Of a DNA stretch of 64,000 nt, positions 44,399 to 52,791 are shown in pieces. The stretch comes from G963665405 sp963665405. Lineage in GTDB: Bacteria; Chloroflexota; Dehalococcoidia; Lucifugimonadales; G963665405. The stretch is from the NCBI GenBank assembly GCA_963665405.2, contig OY762261.2, positions 992,001 to 1,056,000 of the forward strand, written 5' to 3'. Every line of letters starts with the position of its first letter. The first letter of the stretch is position 1. The position numbers were made by a program, and so were the translations under genes. Below the pieces are notes generated by a model. That model worked only from the letters and a program-made list of their open reading frames with translations, had not been told where the DNA came from and made no database searches.

Positions 44399-45538
44399 TC
44401 AACCGAGCCTTCGCTTTGCAATGATCTCGCGCATCATCTCCGAGCTGCCGGCGGCGATGGTCCAGAGGCGATAGTCTCTCGCGAACCGCTCTACCGGAGT
44501 CTCGCGAATGTACCCGTAGCCTCCGTGAAGCTGGACCGCGTCGTATGCTACACGGTTCGCCGTCTCCGTGGCGAACAGCTTGGCCATCGACACCTCGGTG
44601 ACGCAGTCTTGCCCGGAGACGAATCGCTCGACCGCGTGGTAGGTAAGCCGGCGCGCGGCCTCCACCTGGGTGGCGAGGTCGGAGATCCTGTGGCGCAGGG
44701 CTTGGAACTTGGCCAGGGTGGACCCAAAGGCCTCCCGCCGGCGGAGATGCTGCTCGGTGTCCTCGAGCGCCTGGGATGCGGCGGCGACGCTCAGGACCGA
44801 TACCATCAGCCTCTCCCGCTGCAGACCCTCGGCGAGCTGGTAGAAGCCCCGTCCCTCCTCCCCGATCAGGTTGGGGGTGGGGACCTCGACGTCGTCGAGG
44901 ACCAGCTCGGCGGTGTCGGATGCCAGCATGCCCGTCTTCTCCAGCTTTTTGCTCACCGTCAGGCCCGGCGAGTCGCGCTCGACGAGAAACTGGGAGAGGC
45001 GCCGATGGGCCGGGCCGTCGTCCCGGGTCCTGGCGGCAACGAAGTACAGGTCGCCATACACGCCGTTGGTTATGAACGTCTTGGCGCCGGAGAGGACCCA
45101 ACCGTCGCCCCGTCTCCGGGCGACGGTCTTGAGAGCCGCCATGTCCGAGCCGGCGTCAGGCTCGGTGATCGCAAGGGCGCAGACCGTCTCGCCGCGGACG
45201 ATGCCGGGGAGGTACCTTGCCTTTTGCTCCTCTGTTCCCAGGCGCGCGAGCCACGGAGATGACATGTCGGTGTGGACGATCACGCTGAAGGCGACCCCTC
45301 CTGAGCGGCACCTCGCCAGCTCCTCGGCCAGCACGACCGACATCCAGAAGTCCGCGCCGCCGCCGCCGTGCTCCGCCGAGAAGTCCACGCCGAGGAATCC
45401 GAGCTCGCCCATCCGGCGGAACAGATCCCGCGGAATCTGCCCGCGCTCCTCCCACTCGTCGACGTTCGGGACGATCTCCTCCTCGACGAACCGGCGGACC
45501 GTGCCCCTGAACAGTTCGTGCTCCTGTCCGAAGCTCAA
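44399..45538 (-). CDS. Acyl-CoA dehydrogenase
   Basis: A 379-residue FAD-dependent dehydrogenase introducing a 2,3 double bond into an acyl-CoA. Landmarks: FGQEHELFRGTVRRFVEEEI at the N-terminus, ALAITEPDAGSDMAAL (substrate/FAD loop), the strand WVLSGAKTFITNGVYGDLYF, and the C-terminal QLHGGYGYIRETPVERFARD with the catalytic-base region. I chose TTG at 45538, where ttga overlaps the stop of the CaiB-like gene; the longer frame to 45778 lies inside that gene. It is thus translationally coupled to the CoA transferase. Confidence 0.92.
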   Translation of the reverse strand: MSFGQEHELFRGTVRRFVEEEIVPNVDEWEERGQIPRDLFRRMGELGFLGVDFSAEHGGGGADFWMSVVLAEELARCRSGGVAFSVIVHTDMSSPWLARLGTEEQKARYLPGIVRGETVCALAITEPDAGSDMAALKTVARRRGDGWVLSGAKTFITNGVYGDLYFVAARTRDDGPAHRRLSQFLVERDSPGLTVSKKLEKTGMLASDTAELVLDDVEVPTPNLIGEEGRGFYQLAEGLQRERLMVSVLSVAAASQALEDTEQHLRRREAFGSTLAKFQALRHRISDLATQVEAARRLTYHAVERFVSGQDCVTEVSMAKLFATETANRVAYDAVQLHGGYGYIRETPVERFARDYRLWTIAAGSSEMMREIIAKRRLG

Positions 45539-46638
45539 TCGAGGTTTCCTGCTTCGCCAAGCTCGTTCAAGATCGCATCGGTATGCTCGCCCAGTTTCGG
45601 CGGACCCGCCGTCGGGACGACCGGTCCGGTTGAGAACCGCGCGGGCTGGGACACGAACCGGTGACCTTCCACTTCGGCGAAGACGTTGCGGGACTGAAGC
45701 TGGGCGGACCCGAGAATCCGCTCGACAGGCATGATGGCCGCCGCCGGAACATCGGCTTTTAGAAGCAGCCGCTCCCACTCATAGGAGGGCTGCGTTAGCA
45801 GCGCCTGGTCGATGCGCTGACGTAGTCCCTCCCTCCCGGCCATCCGCTCCTTGAAGTCCATCCCCGCCAGATCGTTGAGGCCGGTGGCCTTACAGAAGCG
45901 CCGCCAGAAGTGGTCCTCGTGCACGATTCCCAGGCTGAGCCACCGTCCGTCGGCGCATGGGAAGAGCCCGTAGGTCGGGATGGCGGTGACGTTCGGAAAC
46001 TCCCTGGAGGCCCCGTCGTCGTCGAGTCTCCCCAGCTCTGGGCCCAGCAGGGAGACGACCGACTCGGCCATCGACAGGTCGATGTAGGCGCCCTCCCCCG
46101 AGGCGTGCCTGCCGTTGAGCGCGGCCAGCACCATCGTCGACGCGTACATGGCGGCGGCCATGTCCGCGGCCAGGAGAGGTGGGGTCGAGGGCCGGCCCTC
46201 CGCGCGCGCCTGGACGTCCAGATAGCCGCTCAGCGCCAGGTAGTTGATGTCGTGTCCCGCCCGATCGCGCCACGGGCCGTCCTGCCCGAATCCGGAGATA
46301 GAGCAGTAGACCAGTCCAGGATTCCGTGCGGACAGGGTCGGGTAGTCTGCGCCGAGCCGCTCTGCCACCCCCGGCCTCCAGCCCTCCAGCACCACGTCGG
46401 TCCTGTCGGCGAGTTTTCCGATAGTATCTCGGCCGGATTCAGTCTTGAGGTCCAGGACGAGGCTCTCCTTGCCCCGGTTCAGGCTGGCCCACATCCCCGG
46501 GCTGTGACGCAGAGGGTCGCCGCCGGGCCGCTCGACCTTGATCACCCTGGCGCCGAGGTCGGCGAACGTCATCGAGCAGAACGGACCAGGCAGGTTCTCG
46601 GTGAGATCGACTACGGTGATCTTAGAGAGCGGTTTCAT
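45535..46638 (-). CDS. CaiB/BaiF-family CoA transferase (class III)
   Basis: A 367-residue class III CoA transferase that moves CoA between carboxylic acids. The N-terminus KITVVDLTENLPGPFCSMTF, ADLGARVIKVERPGGDPLRH, the catalytic aspartate region in SLVLDLKTESGRD and the GHDINYLALSG segment are typical. Its ATG overlaps the stop of the P-loop kinase gene (atga at 46638-46635), and its own stop overlaps the TTG of the acyl-CoA dehydrogenase, so three genes are read as one coupled unit. The substrate is unknown. Confidence 0.92.
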   Translation of the reverse strand: MKPLSKITVVDLTENLPGPFCSMTFADLGARVIKVERPGGDPLRHSPGMWASLNRGKESLVLDLKTESGRDTIGKLADRTDVVLEGWRPGVAERLGADYPTLSARNPGLVYCSISGFGQDGPWRDRAGHDINYLALSGYLDVQARAEGRPSTPPLLAADMAAAMYASTMVLAALNGRHASGEGAYIDLSMAESVVSLLGPELGRLDDDGASREFPNVTAIPTYGLFPCADGRWLSLGIVHEDHFWRRFCKATGLNDLAGMDFKERMAGREGLRQRIDQALLTQPSYEWERLLLKADVPAAAIMPVERILGSAQLQSRNVFAEVEGHRFVSQPARFSTGPVVPTAGPPKLGEHTDAILNELGEAGNLD

Positions 46639-47189
46639 GAGCCTGGATCACATCTCATTCTGCGGTGTTTCTGCCCACCCGCCCGCAATACGGCCGCGTG
46701 CCGACTCTCCAGTATGTGGTCGACTGTCTCTTCGACCGAAAGGGTCGCATTGTTCACCCAGAGACCGATCCCGCCGAGATGGGCTTCGATCTCCAGTTCG
46801 AGATTGGACCAACGGGCCACGGACGGCTTTCTCGCGACAGCCGTCTCCTGTCCCGGCGCGAGAGTTACGAGGTAAAGCGCGCGGTCACACAGGAGCGACC
46901 GGTACGACTGGAGCCGGGCGCTCGTATGGACCACGAAGTCGATCACCGGGACGAACCCGGCCGCGGCGAAGGATAACGCCAGCACGCACTGGTTGCGATC
47001 CGTCAGGTCAACTTGTCGAATGGCCTCCTCGGACGGCTCGCCATCAAAGTCGACACGACCGGTGGCTATCATGTCGTGAAGCACGTCCCCGTCGATGTGC
47101 GCGCCTCGAGTCATCCTCGATGCTAGCTCGCGCGCGACTGAGGTCTTGCCTGCACCGGGAATACCGTTGACGAGCCAGATGTCTGCCAT
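46635..47189 (-). CDS. P-loop kinase, chloramphenicol-phosphotransferase/zeta-like
   Basis: A 184-residue nucleotide-binding protein with Walker A NGIPGAGKTSVARELASRM near the N-terminus, a switch aspartate in HIDGDVLHDMIATG and an arginine-rich lid (SARLQSYRSLLCDRA). This pattern fits small phosphotransferases that act on a hydroxyl of a small molecule, such as CPT-type or zeta-like kinases. The stop overlaps the CaiB-like start. Coupling to a CoA transferase is unusual and suggests that the kinase acts on a substrate or cofactor of that route; this is inference. Confidence 0.75.
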   Translation of the reverse strand: MADIWLVNGIPGAGKTSVARELASRMTRGAHIDGDVLHDMIATGRVDFDGEPSEEAIRQVDLTDRNQCVLALSFAAAGFVPVIDFVVHTSARLQSYRSLLCDRALYLVTLAPGQETAVARKPSVARWSNLELEIEAHLGGIGLWVNNATLSVEETVDHILESRHAAVLRAGGQKHRRMRCDPGS

Positions 47190-47222
47190 GTCACGGATCC
47201 CCCTTCGACTCCGGGTTCCCGC

Positions 47223-48866
47223 TCAAACCTTCCGGAGCTCACGCTCACGGAGTTCTACCCGGCGGATCTTACCGCTGATGGTCTTGGGCAGCTCGGTGAC
47301 GTACTCGACGGCCCTCGGGTACTTGAAGGGTGCGGTCACCTTCCTGACGTGCTCCTGGATGCTCAGGGTCAGCTCGTCAGACGGGGTGTACCCGGGCGCC
47401 AGCACGACGAAGGCCTTGACGATGTTGCCACGCACCTCGTCGGGGCTGGCGACGACTGCCGACTCGGCCACCGCGGGGTGCTCGATGAGTGCGCTCTCCA
47501 CCTCGAACGGTCCTATGCGGTACCCGGCCGAGATGATCACGTCGTCGGCGCGGCCGACAAACCAGAAGTAGCCGTCCTCGTCCCTGTAGCCCTTGTCCCC
47601 CAGCAGATACCAGTCGCCCTGGAAGGCCGACTCCATCGCCTCCCGGTCCTTCCAGTACTCTTTGAGCAGGCCCACGGGACGCTCGGGCTTGACCCTCACG
47701 GCTATTTGACCCTCCTCACCGGTCGGAAGCTCGTTGCCGTCGTCGTCGACGATGGCAACGTGGAACCCTGGTGCCGTGACGCCCATGGAGCCCGGTTTGA
47801 CGGGCAGGCACCTGAAGTTGCCGACGAGCAGCACCGTCTCGGTCTGGCCGTATCCGTCGTAGATCGTCAGGCCGGTTCCGTCCTCCCACAGCTTGATGAC
47901 CTCGGGGTTCAGGGGCTCGCCCGCACCAGTGGTATGGCGCAGCTCGCTCAAGTCGTGCTTCTTGAGATCCTCCAGCACGAGCATGCGATAGGCGGTCGGT
48001 GGCGCGCAGAAGCCGCTCACGCCGTACCTCTCGATGATGCTCAGGGTCAGAGGTGCGTCGAACCTGCCCCTGGCGTTGTGCTGAAGGACCGCCGATCCCT
48101 GGGTCCACTGGCCGAACAGCTTGCCGTAGGCGACCTTGGCCCAGCCGGTGTCGGACAGGGTCCAGTGGATGTCGGTGGGCTTCAGGTCGTGCCAGAACCT
48201 GGCGGTGATCGTCTGGGCTATCGCGTAGGACGCCTGGGTATGGAGGACCATCTTGGGCGGGCCCACAGTGCCCGAGGTAAAGTAGATGATCAGCTGGTCG
48301 TCGCTGCGCGTCTTCTCGACGCTCTCTAAGCGGGGGGACAGCCGCGGCAGCTCGTCGGTCAGGTTGACCCAGCCCTTCTTCGTGCCGTCGACGAGCACCA
48401 GGTGCTTGAGCGATGGGCAGTTGGCGACGACCTCCTCGATCTTGGAGGCATTCTCCAGGTCGGTAATAGCCACGGTGGCCTCGGAGCGGTTGAGGCGGTA
48501 CTCGATGTCGTGAGGCGTGCAGAGCGTCGTCGCCGGCATCGGAACCACGCCCAGCTTGAACATCCCGAGCGCCGCGACGTACCACTCGGGAATCCTCGGG
48601 GCCATGAGGAAGGCGCGCTCGCCCTTGCCCACTCCCAGGCCCTTCAGGAGGTTTGCGAACTTGTTGGAGAGGACCTTCAGGTCCCAGAAGGTGTGCTTCT
48701 GGGCGTGCTCGCCGGTCGGGTCGATGGAGATGAGCGCGAGCTTGGTGCGGTCTTCCGCCCACTTGTCCATGACGTCGAAGCCGAAGTTGAAGTACTCGGG
48801 CACGTCCAGGCTGAAGGTCCGGTAAGTCTCCTCGTAGTCCACCATGTTGGGGGCGATGTCTCTCAT
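47223..48866 (-). CDS. Acyl-CoA synthetase, medium-chain (ACSM)-like
   Basis: ANL-superfamily ligase of about 547 residues. The P-loop-like motif is here YFTSGTVGPPKMVLHT, with valine where threonine is more common. YDGYGQTETVLLVGN is the adenylate motif, DVIISAGYRIGPFEVESALI the hinge, and the catalytic lysine is in LPKTISGKIRRVELR. The TLSDTGWAKVAYGKLFGQW segment is characteristic of acetyl/medium-chain synthetases of the ACSM type. I chose ATG at 48866 (MRDIAPNMVDYEETYRTFSL); the frame to 48932 adds basic residues with no similarity. The gene is 33 bases before the P-loop kinase gene on the same strand. Confidence 0.9.
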   Translation of the reverse strand: MRDIAPNMVDYEETYRTFSLDVPEYFNFGFDVMDKWAEDRTKLALISIDPTGEHAQKHTFWDLKVLSNKFANLLKGLGVGKGERAFLMAPRIPEWYVAALGMFKLGVVPMPATTLCTPHDIEYRLNRSEATVAITDLENASKIEEVVANCPSLKHLVLVDGTKKGWVNLTDELPRLSPRLESVEKTRSDDQLIIYFTSGTVGPPKMVLHTQASYAIAQTITARFWHDLKPTDIHWTLSDTGWAKVAYGKLFGQWTQGSAVLQHNARGRFDAPLTLSIIERYGVSGFCAPPTAYRMLVLEDLKKHDLSELRHTTGAGEPLNPEVIKLWEDGTGLTIYDGYGQTETVLLVGNFRCLPVKPGSMGVTAPGFHVAIVDDDGNELPTGEEGQIAVRVKPERPVGLLKEYWKDREAMESAFQGDWYLLGDKGYRDEDGYFWFVGRADDVIISAGYRIGPFEVESALIEHPAVAESAVVASPDEVRGNIVKAFVVLAPGYTPSDELTLSIQEHVRKVTAPFKYPRAVEYVTELPKTISGKIRRVELRERELRKV

Positions 48867-48944
48867 GTTGCGAAGCGCTCCTGATCGAATAGCATTCGAG
48901 GCTGCAAGGCGCCGACCGCTTCGGCCACCCAACCCCTTGGAATA

Positions 48945-49020
48945 GAGAGTGGTATCTGAGGGACACGCTCAGACTCCCGGCAGACGGGTTGCGCCCCTCT
49001 GCGCTCCCCGCGTCGGCTTG
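48945..49020 (-). repeat. Type A palindromic repeat 3' of the MetE-like gene
   Basis: Read on the minus strand: gcgcagaggggcgcaacccg, tctgccgggagtctgagcg, then tgtccctcagata. It starts five bases after the MetE-like stop, in sense orientation. Confidence 0.75.
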
Positions 49021-49024
49021 CCCG

Positions 49025-50056
49025 CTACTCGATGCCCAGCTCGCGCCGGACGATCCTGGTGCCCGCCACCATCGTCTCCAGCTTCTGGTACGAGAGCCAC
49101 CTGGGAAGCTGGAAGAATCCGCAGTCAGGGCTGACGTACAGGCGGTCCGGCGGGACGTCCTTGAGGAACTCTCGAATCCGCTCGGCCACGTCCTCCGGCG
49201 TCTCGACGTAGAACGATTTCACGTCGACGACCCCGGCCCCGAGCTCCCGCTCGATGGCCAGCTCGCCCCAGAGGCCGCTCTCGCACATCTCCCGGTTGGC
49301 GAACTCGAAGACGAGCTGGTCCGCCCTTGCGTCGAGCAGCTCCGGGAACATCCACTTGTATCTGCGCTTGCCGCGCGGCCTGCTCGTGAGGTTGCCGAAA
49401 CAGACGTGGAGCGCCAGCTTCGCGTCGACGCCCTCAACGCAGGCGTTGTACATCTCGACCCAGTCACGCGTGGCTCCCGGAATGATGGAGAAAGAGGGCT
49501 CGTCGATCTGGATGAAGTCGGCGCCCGCCTCGACCAGGGCCTTCAGCTCCGCGTTGATCACCGGGGCGAACTCCCAGGCGAGATCGATCCTGTCCTTGTA
49601 GACATCCCTGGGCCTCAGATGGATCGTGATCGTCAGCGGACCCGGACACGTGGCCTTGAGGCGGCTGCCCGTGTGGGTCCTGGCATACTTGAACTCGTCG
49701 ACGATCCCGAGGCCGTTCGGCACCGTCACTTTGTCGACGGTGTGGTACCGGGGAGGGCTGTCGTAGCCGTAGAGACCCACCTTGCGCAGGGGAGGGTCTT
49801 CCACTATTCCGGTCATCCGCTTGTAGAAGCTCTGGACGAAGTAATACCGGCGCATCTCGCCGTCGGTGATGATGTCCACACCGGCCCGCTCCTGGTCCAT
49901 GATCGCCATGTTGACGGCGTCGTCGTTCGTCTCCCGGATGTCCGTCGGGCCGTAGCTCCCCTTCTCGATCTCTTCGAGGGAGGTCCAGAGCCAGCTTGGG
50001 AAGGCGTAGCTGCCTATGACTGTCGTAGGGAGAAGCAGTGGAGACGTGTCGGCCAT
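49025..50056 (-). CDS. MetE C-terminal-like (cobalamin-independent methionine synthase II) protein
   Basis: A 343-residue TIM-barrel protein matching only the C-terminal half of MetE. Candidate zinc ligands are His and Cys in LALHVCFGN, Glu in FANREMC and Cys in SPDCGFF. TTVIGSYAFPSWLWTSLEEI and EAGADFIQIDEPSFS are typical of the family. Many stand-alone proteins of this type do not make methionine; they transfer or remove methyl groups from other substrates or are of unknown function. Given the B12 importer, methionine synthesis here need not depend on this enzyme. ATG at 50056. Confidence 0.82.
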   Translation of the reverse strand: MADTSPLLLPTTVIGSYAFPSWLWTSLEEIEKGSYGPTDIRETNDDAVNMAIMDQERAGVDIITDGEMRRYYFVQSFYKRMTGIVEDPPLRKVGLYGYDSPPRYHTVDKVTVPNGLGIVDEFKYARTHTGSRLKATCPGPLTITIHLRPRDVYKDRIDLAWEFAPVINAELKALVEAGADFIQIDEPSFSIIPGATRDWVEMYNACVEGVDAKLALHVCFGNLTSRPRGKRRYKWMFPELLDARADQLVFEFANREMCESGLWGELAIERELGAGVVDVKSFYVETPEDVAERIREFLKDVPPDRLYVSPDCGFFQLPRWLSYQKLETMVAGTRIVRRELGIE

Positions 50057-50198
50057 TCGAATCCTTCGGGTGCGGAGTGAAGCCTACCGATTCTAGAGGG
50101 AGGGTGCCGGACGGTCAAGGACGGGCCCTGCCGCGCGTACTGACGGAGGCCATTGGGCGGCGAAGGCGGGGGATGGTCGAAATGGCGCTAGACCGCCC

Positions 50199-51557
50199 TT
50201 AGATCTCCAGCAGGGCCTGCTCGACCACCTTGGTCAGCGCCGGGTGCACGTAGATCGTCTCGCGGGCGAGCTGGTCGACTGTCTCGCCGAGGCGCATGGC
50301 GTTGACCAGCGACTGGAGGAGGATGGCCGCGTCCGGTCCGATGATATGACCGCCCAGCACCTGGCGCGTCTCCGGGTTCGCCAGGACCTTGACGAAGCTG
50401 TCAGTGTCCTCCAGGGCCCAGCCGTAGGCGGTCCTGCTGTAGTCCTTCCTCCCGACGACGTACGGCACGCCCGACTGGCGGGCAGCCTGCTCGGTGAGCC
50501 CCACCCCCGCCACCTGCGGAGAGGCGAAGACGGCGTGAGGAGCCGCGTAGTAGTTCGCGGCACGCTGGTGGCCCAGGTGGACGACGTTGTGGGCGCAGAC
50601 CCTGACCTCCAGGTTCGCCATGTGCTTGAGCTGGAAGGGGTTAGTGATGTCGCCCAGTGCCCAGATTCCCGGCACGTTCGTCTCGAGTTGGTCGTTGGTC
50701 TTCACCCGCCCCCGCTCGTCCACCTCGATGCCCGACGCCGCGACATCCAGGGTGTCCGAGTTCGGCACCCTCCCGGTCGCTACCAGAAGCACGTCGCTGC
50801 TCACCGATTGCTGCCTTCCGTTCACGCTCAGGTCGACCGTAATCCCGTCGCGGTCCGACCGCGCTCGGCTGACTTCGGTGTTCAGGAGCACGTTGAACCG
50901 TCGCGAGTAAAGCTCGGTGAAGCGCTGACTGATCTCCTCGTCCTCGGCCTTGAGGAGGGCTCCTCCGCGCTGCACGATCGTCACCTCGGTGCCCAGGGAG
51001 CCGAAGAAGTGGCCAAGCTCGGCGCCGATGTAACCGCCTCCGAGGATGGTCAGCCGCTTCGGCTGCTCGGGTAACCTCATGACGGTGTCCGACGTGTGGA
51101 ATGAGACGTCGCCCAGGCCGGGAATCGATGGAATCCACGGCCTGGAGCCCGGAGCGAGGACGATCTTCAGCGCGCGGATTTGCCGGCCGTCCACCTCGAG
51201 AATTCTCTCGCCGACGAAGCGAGCCTCGCCCTTGAAGACGGTCTGGTTGGGCTGCTGGCCGCGCCACCTCTCCCCGGCCTGGGCCATGGGATCGATGCGT
51301 CCCCAGACCCGCCCGACGACGCGATCCCAGTCGATGCTCTCGATCCTGGCGTTGACTCCGAACTTCGCGGCGGTCTGGACGGTCTCGGCCACGTCCGCCG
51401 CGTGGATCAGCATCTTGGACGGTATGCAGCCCCTGTTGAGGCAGGTGCCCCCAAACCGGTCGGCCTCGACGATCGCGATCTTCCAGCCCTCGTGGTCCGG
51501 TCCCGGAACCATGTTCCCGGACCCCGTGCCGACGATTATCAGATCGAACTTTTCCAC
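50199..51557 (-). CDS. Mycothione reductase-like flavoprotein disulfide reductase
   Basis: A class I disulfide reductase of about 452 residues. The FAD motif is GTGSGN, the redox pair is in GGTCLNRGCIPSKMLIHAAD, the NAD(P) motif is ILGGGYIGAELGHFFGSLGT, and the C-terminal YVHPALTKVVEQAL carries the catalytic histidine. The GTGSGN form with GGTCLNxGCIP(S/T)KM is that of mycothione reductase, which reduces mycothiol disulfide, rather than GxGxxG of E3 or glutathione reductase. I chose GTG at 51557 with AGGTGA five bases upstream; the longer frame to 51935 has no similarity. No mycothiol synthesis gene is in the window, so the thiol substrate is open. Confidence 0.82.
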   Translation of the reverse strand: MEKFDLIIVGTGSGNMVPGPDHEGWKIAIVEADRFGGTCLNRGCIPSKMLIHAADVAETVQTAAKFGVNARIESIDWDRVVGRVWGRIDPMAQAGERWRGQQPNQTVFKGEARFVGERILEVDGRQIRALKIVLAPGSRPWIPSIPGLGDVSFHTSDTVMRLPEQPKRLTILGGGYIGAELGHFFGSLGTEVTIVQRGGALLKAEDEEISQRFTELYSRRFNVLLNTEVSRARSDRDGITVDLSVNGRQQSVSSDVLLVATGRVPNSDTLDVAASGIEVDERGRVKTNDQLETNVPGIWALGDITNPFQLKHMANLEVRVCAHNVVHLGHQRAANYYAAPHAVFASPQVAGVGLTEQAARQSGVPYVVGRKDYSRTAYGWALEDTDSFVKVLANPETRQVLGGHIIGPDAAILLQSLVNAMRLGETVDQLARETIYVHPALTKVVEQALLEI

Positions 51558-51706
51558 AGAAGTCACCTGCCTGAATCCGCGCGAGCGACGTCCGCGGAAA
51601 GATGCTATGGGATGTCGAAGGGCTTCAACCGAAGATGCAAACCCGCGAACCTTTTGATGCCTGAGAACGAGAGATAGGTGTTCGGGAGGCGTCCATGAGC
51701 CGAGCG

Positions 51707-52681
51707 TCAGCCAAGGGCAGAGCCGACGAGCTCCGGGTGGCCCCGCACGAGCTCCGCACCGGACACCGGCCGCTTCCCCGGAAGCTGGGCACGAAGAATC
51801 TCGACCGCCCCCTCGCCTGCGCCTACGACGACTCGTCGGTCCTCCAGCAGAGCGACGCTTGCCGTCGGCACGACGACCTCGATGGCCGGCGGCACCGCGG
51901 ACACCTCGATTACCTTGACGGTCTCGCCACGCCATTGAGTAAAGGAGCCTGGCCAGGGGTGAAGGGCCCGGACCTGCCTCGTGATGGCGGGGGCCGGCAA
52001 GCTCCAGTCGATCCGGCCGTCCTCTTTGGTCAGCAGCTTCGTGACCACGGCCTCGGACTCATCCTGGCTTCGGGCTTCTATCTCGCCGGACGCCCAGCCG
52101 GGCAGCACCTCGACGAGGCGCCCCGCGCCCATCTCGAAGAGGCGCAGGGTGAGGTCCTCGACCGACTCGTCGGGGCCGATCTGGGTCTGACGCTGGTCGA
52201 CGATGGGTCCTGTGTCCATGCCCTCGTCCAGCTTCATGATCGTGACGCCGGCGACATCGTCGCCGTTGAGAATCGCGGCGACGACCGGGGAGGGTCCGCG
52301 ATACCTCGGGAGTAGAGACGGGTGGACGTTGAGCGAGCCCAGCGGAGGTATCTCGAGAACGCCGGGAGGCAGCAGCTTGCCGTAGGCTGCGACCACGATC
52401 ACGTCGGGCGACAGGGCTCGCAGCTCGTCCTGAGCTTCAGGCCGTCTCAACGAAGCGGGCTGGAACAGCGGGACCCCGCGCTCGACGGCGAACTCCTTGA
52501 CCGGAGACGCCGACAGCCTCTGTCTTCGTCCAGCAGGCCTGTCGGGCTGCGTGTAGGCGCCGACCATCCGGTGCTTCGAGTCGAGGAGCGACGCGAGCAC
52601 CGGGACGGCGAAGGAGGGTGTGCCCATGAACACGACCCGGAGGGCGGCCTGGCTGTCTCGTTCTTTCACGGCGGTCTGCAC
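51707..52681 (-). CDS. fmt: Methionyl-tRNA formyltransferase
   Basis: Formylates initiator Met-tRNA. LRVVFMGTPSFAVPVLASLL, the SLLPRYRGPSP motif with the catalytic-site histidine in LNVHPSLLP, GVTIMKLDEGMDTGPI with the active-site aspartate, and the C-terminal OB-like domain (IDWSLPAPAITRQVRALHPW) are complete. Length 324. The GTG at 52681 is the longest plausible start. The usual partner def is not adjacent. A divergent promoter for the metallophosphoesterase lies just upstream. Confidence 0.94.
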   Translation of the reverse strand: MQTAVKERDSQAALRVVFMGTPSFAVPVLASLLDSKHRMVGAYTQPDRPAGRRQRLSASPVKEFAVERGVPLFQPASLRRPEAQDELRALSPDVIVVAAYGKLLPPGVLEIPPLGSLNVHPSLLPRYRGPSPVVAAILNGDDVAGVTIMKLDEGMDTGPIVDQRQTQIGPDESVEDLTLRLFEMGAGRLVEVLPGWASGEIEARSQDESEAVVTKLLTKEDGRIDWSLPAPAITRQVRALHPWPGSFTQWRGETVKVIEVSAVPPAIEVVVPTASVALLEDRRVVVGAGEGAVEILRAQLPGKRPVSGAELVRGHPELVGSALG

Positions 52682-52724
52682 ACCTGGAACCGCTTCGGGC
52701 TCGTCCTGCTCGGGTCGACACGGA

Positions 52725-52753
52725 TTGACCCATCCACCGAATCTCAGTATATA
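52725..52753 (+). promoter_or_regulatory. Sigma-70 promoter of the metallophosphoesterase gene
   Basis: TTGACC (52725-52730) and TATATA (52748-52753) are 17 bases apart, about 40 bases upstream of the start at 52792. Both boxes are close to consensus. Confidence 0.6.
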
Positions 52754-52791
52754 CTGCGCTCCGGCCTCCGGCCCCTCGCACCGCCGAACGG

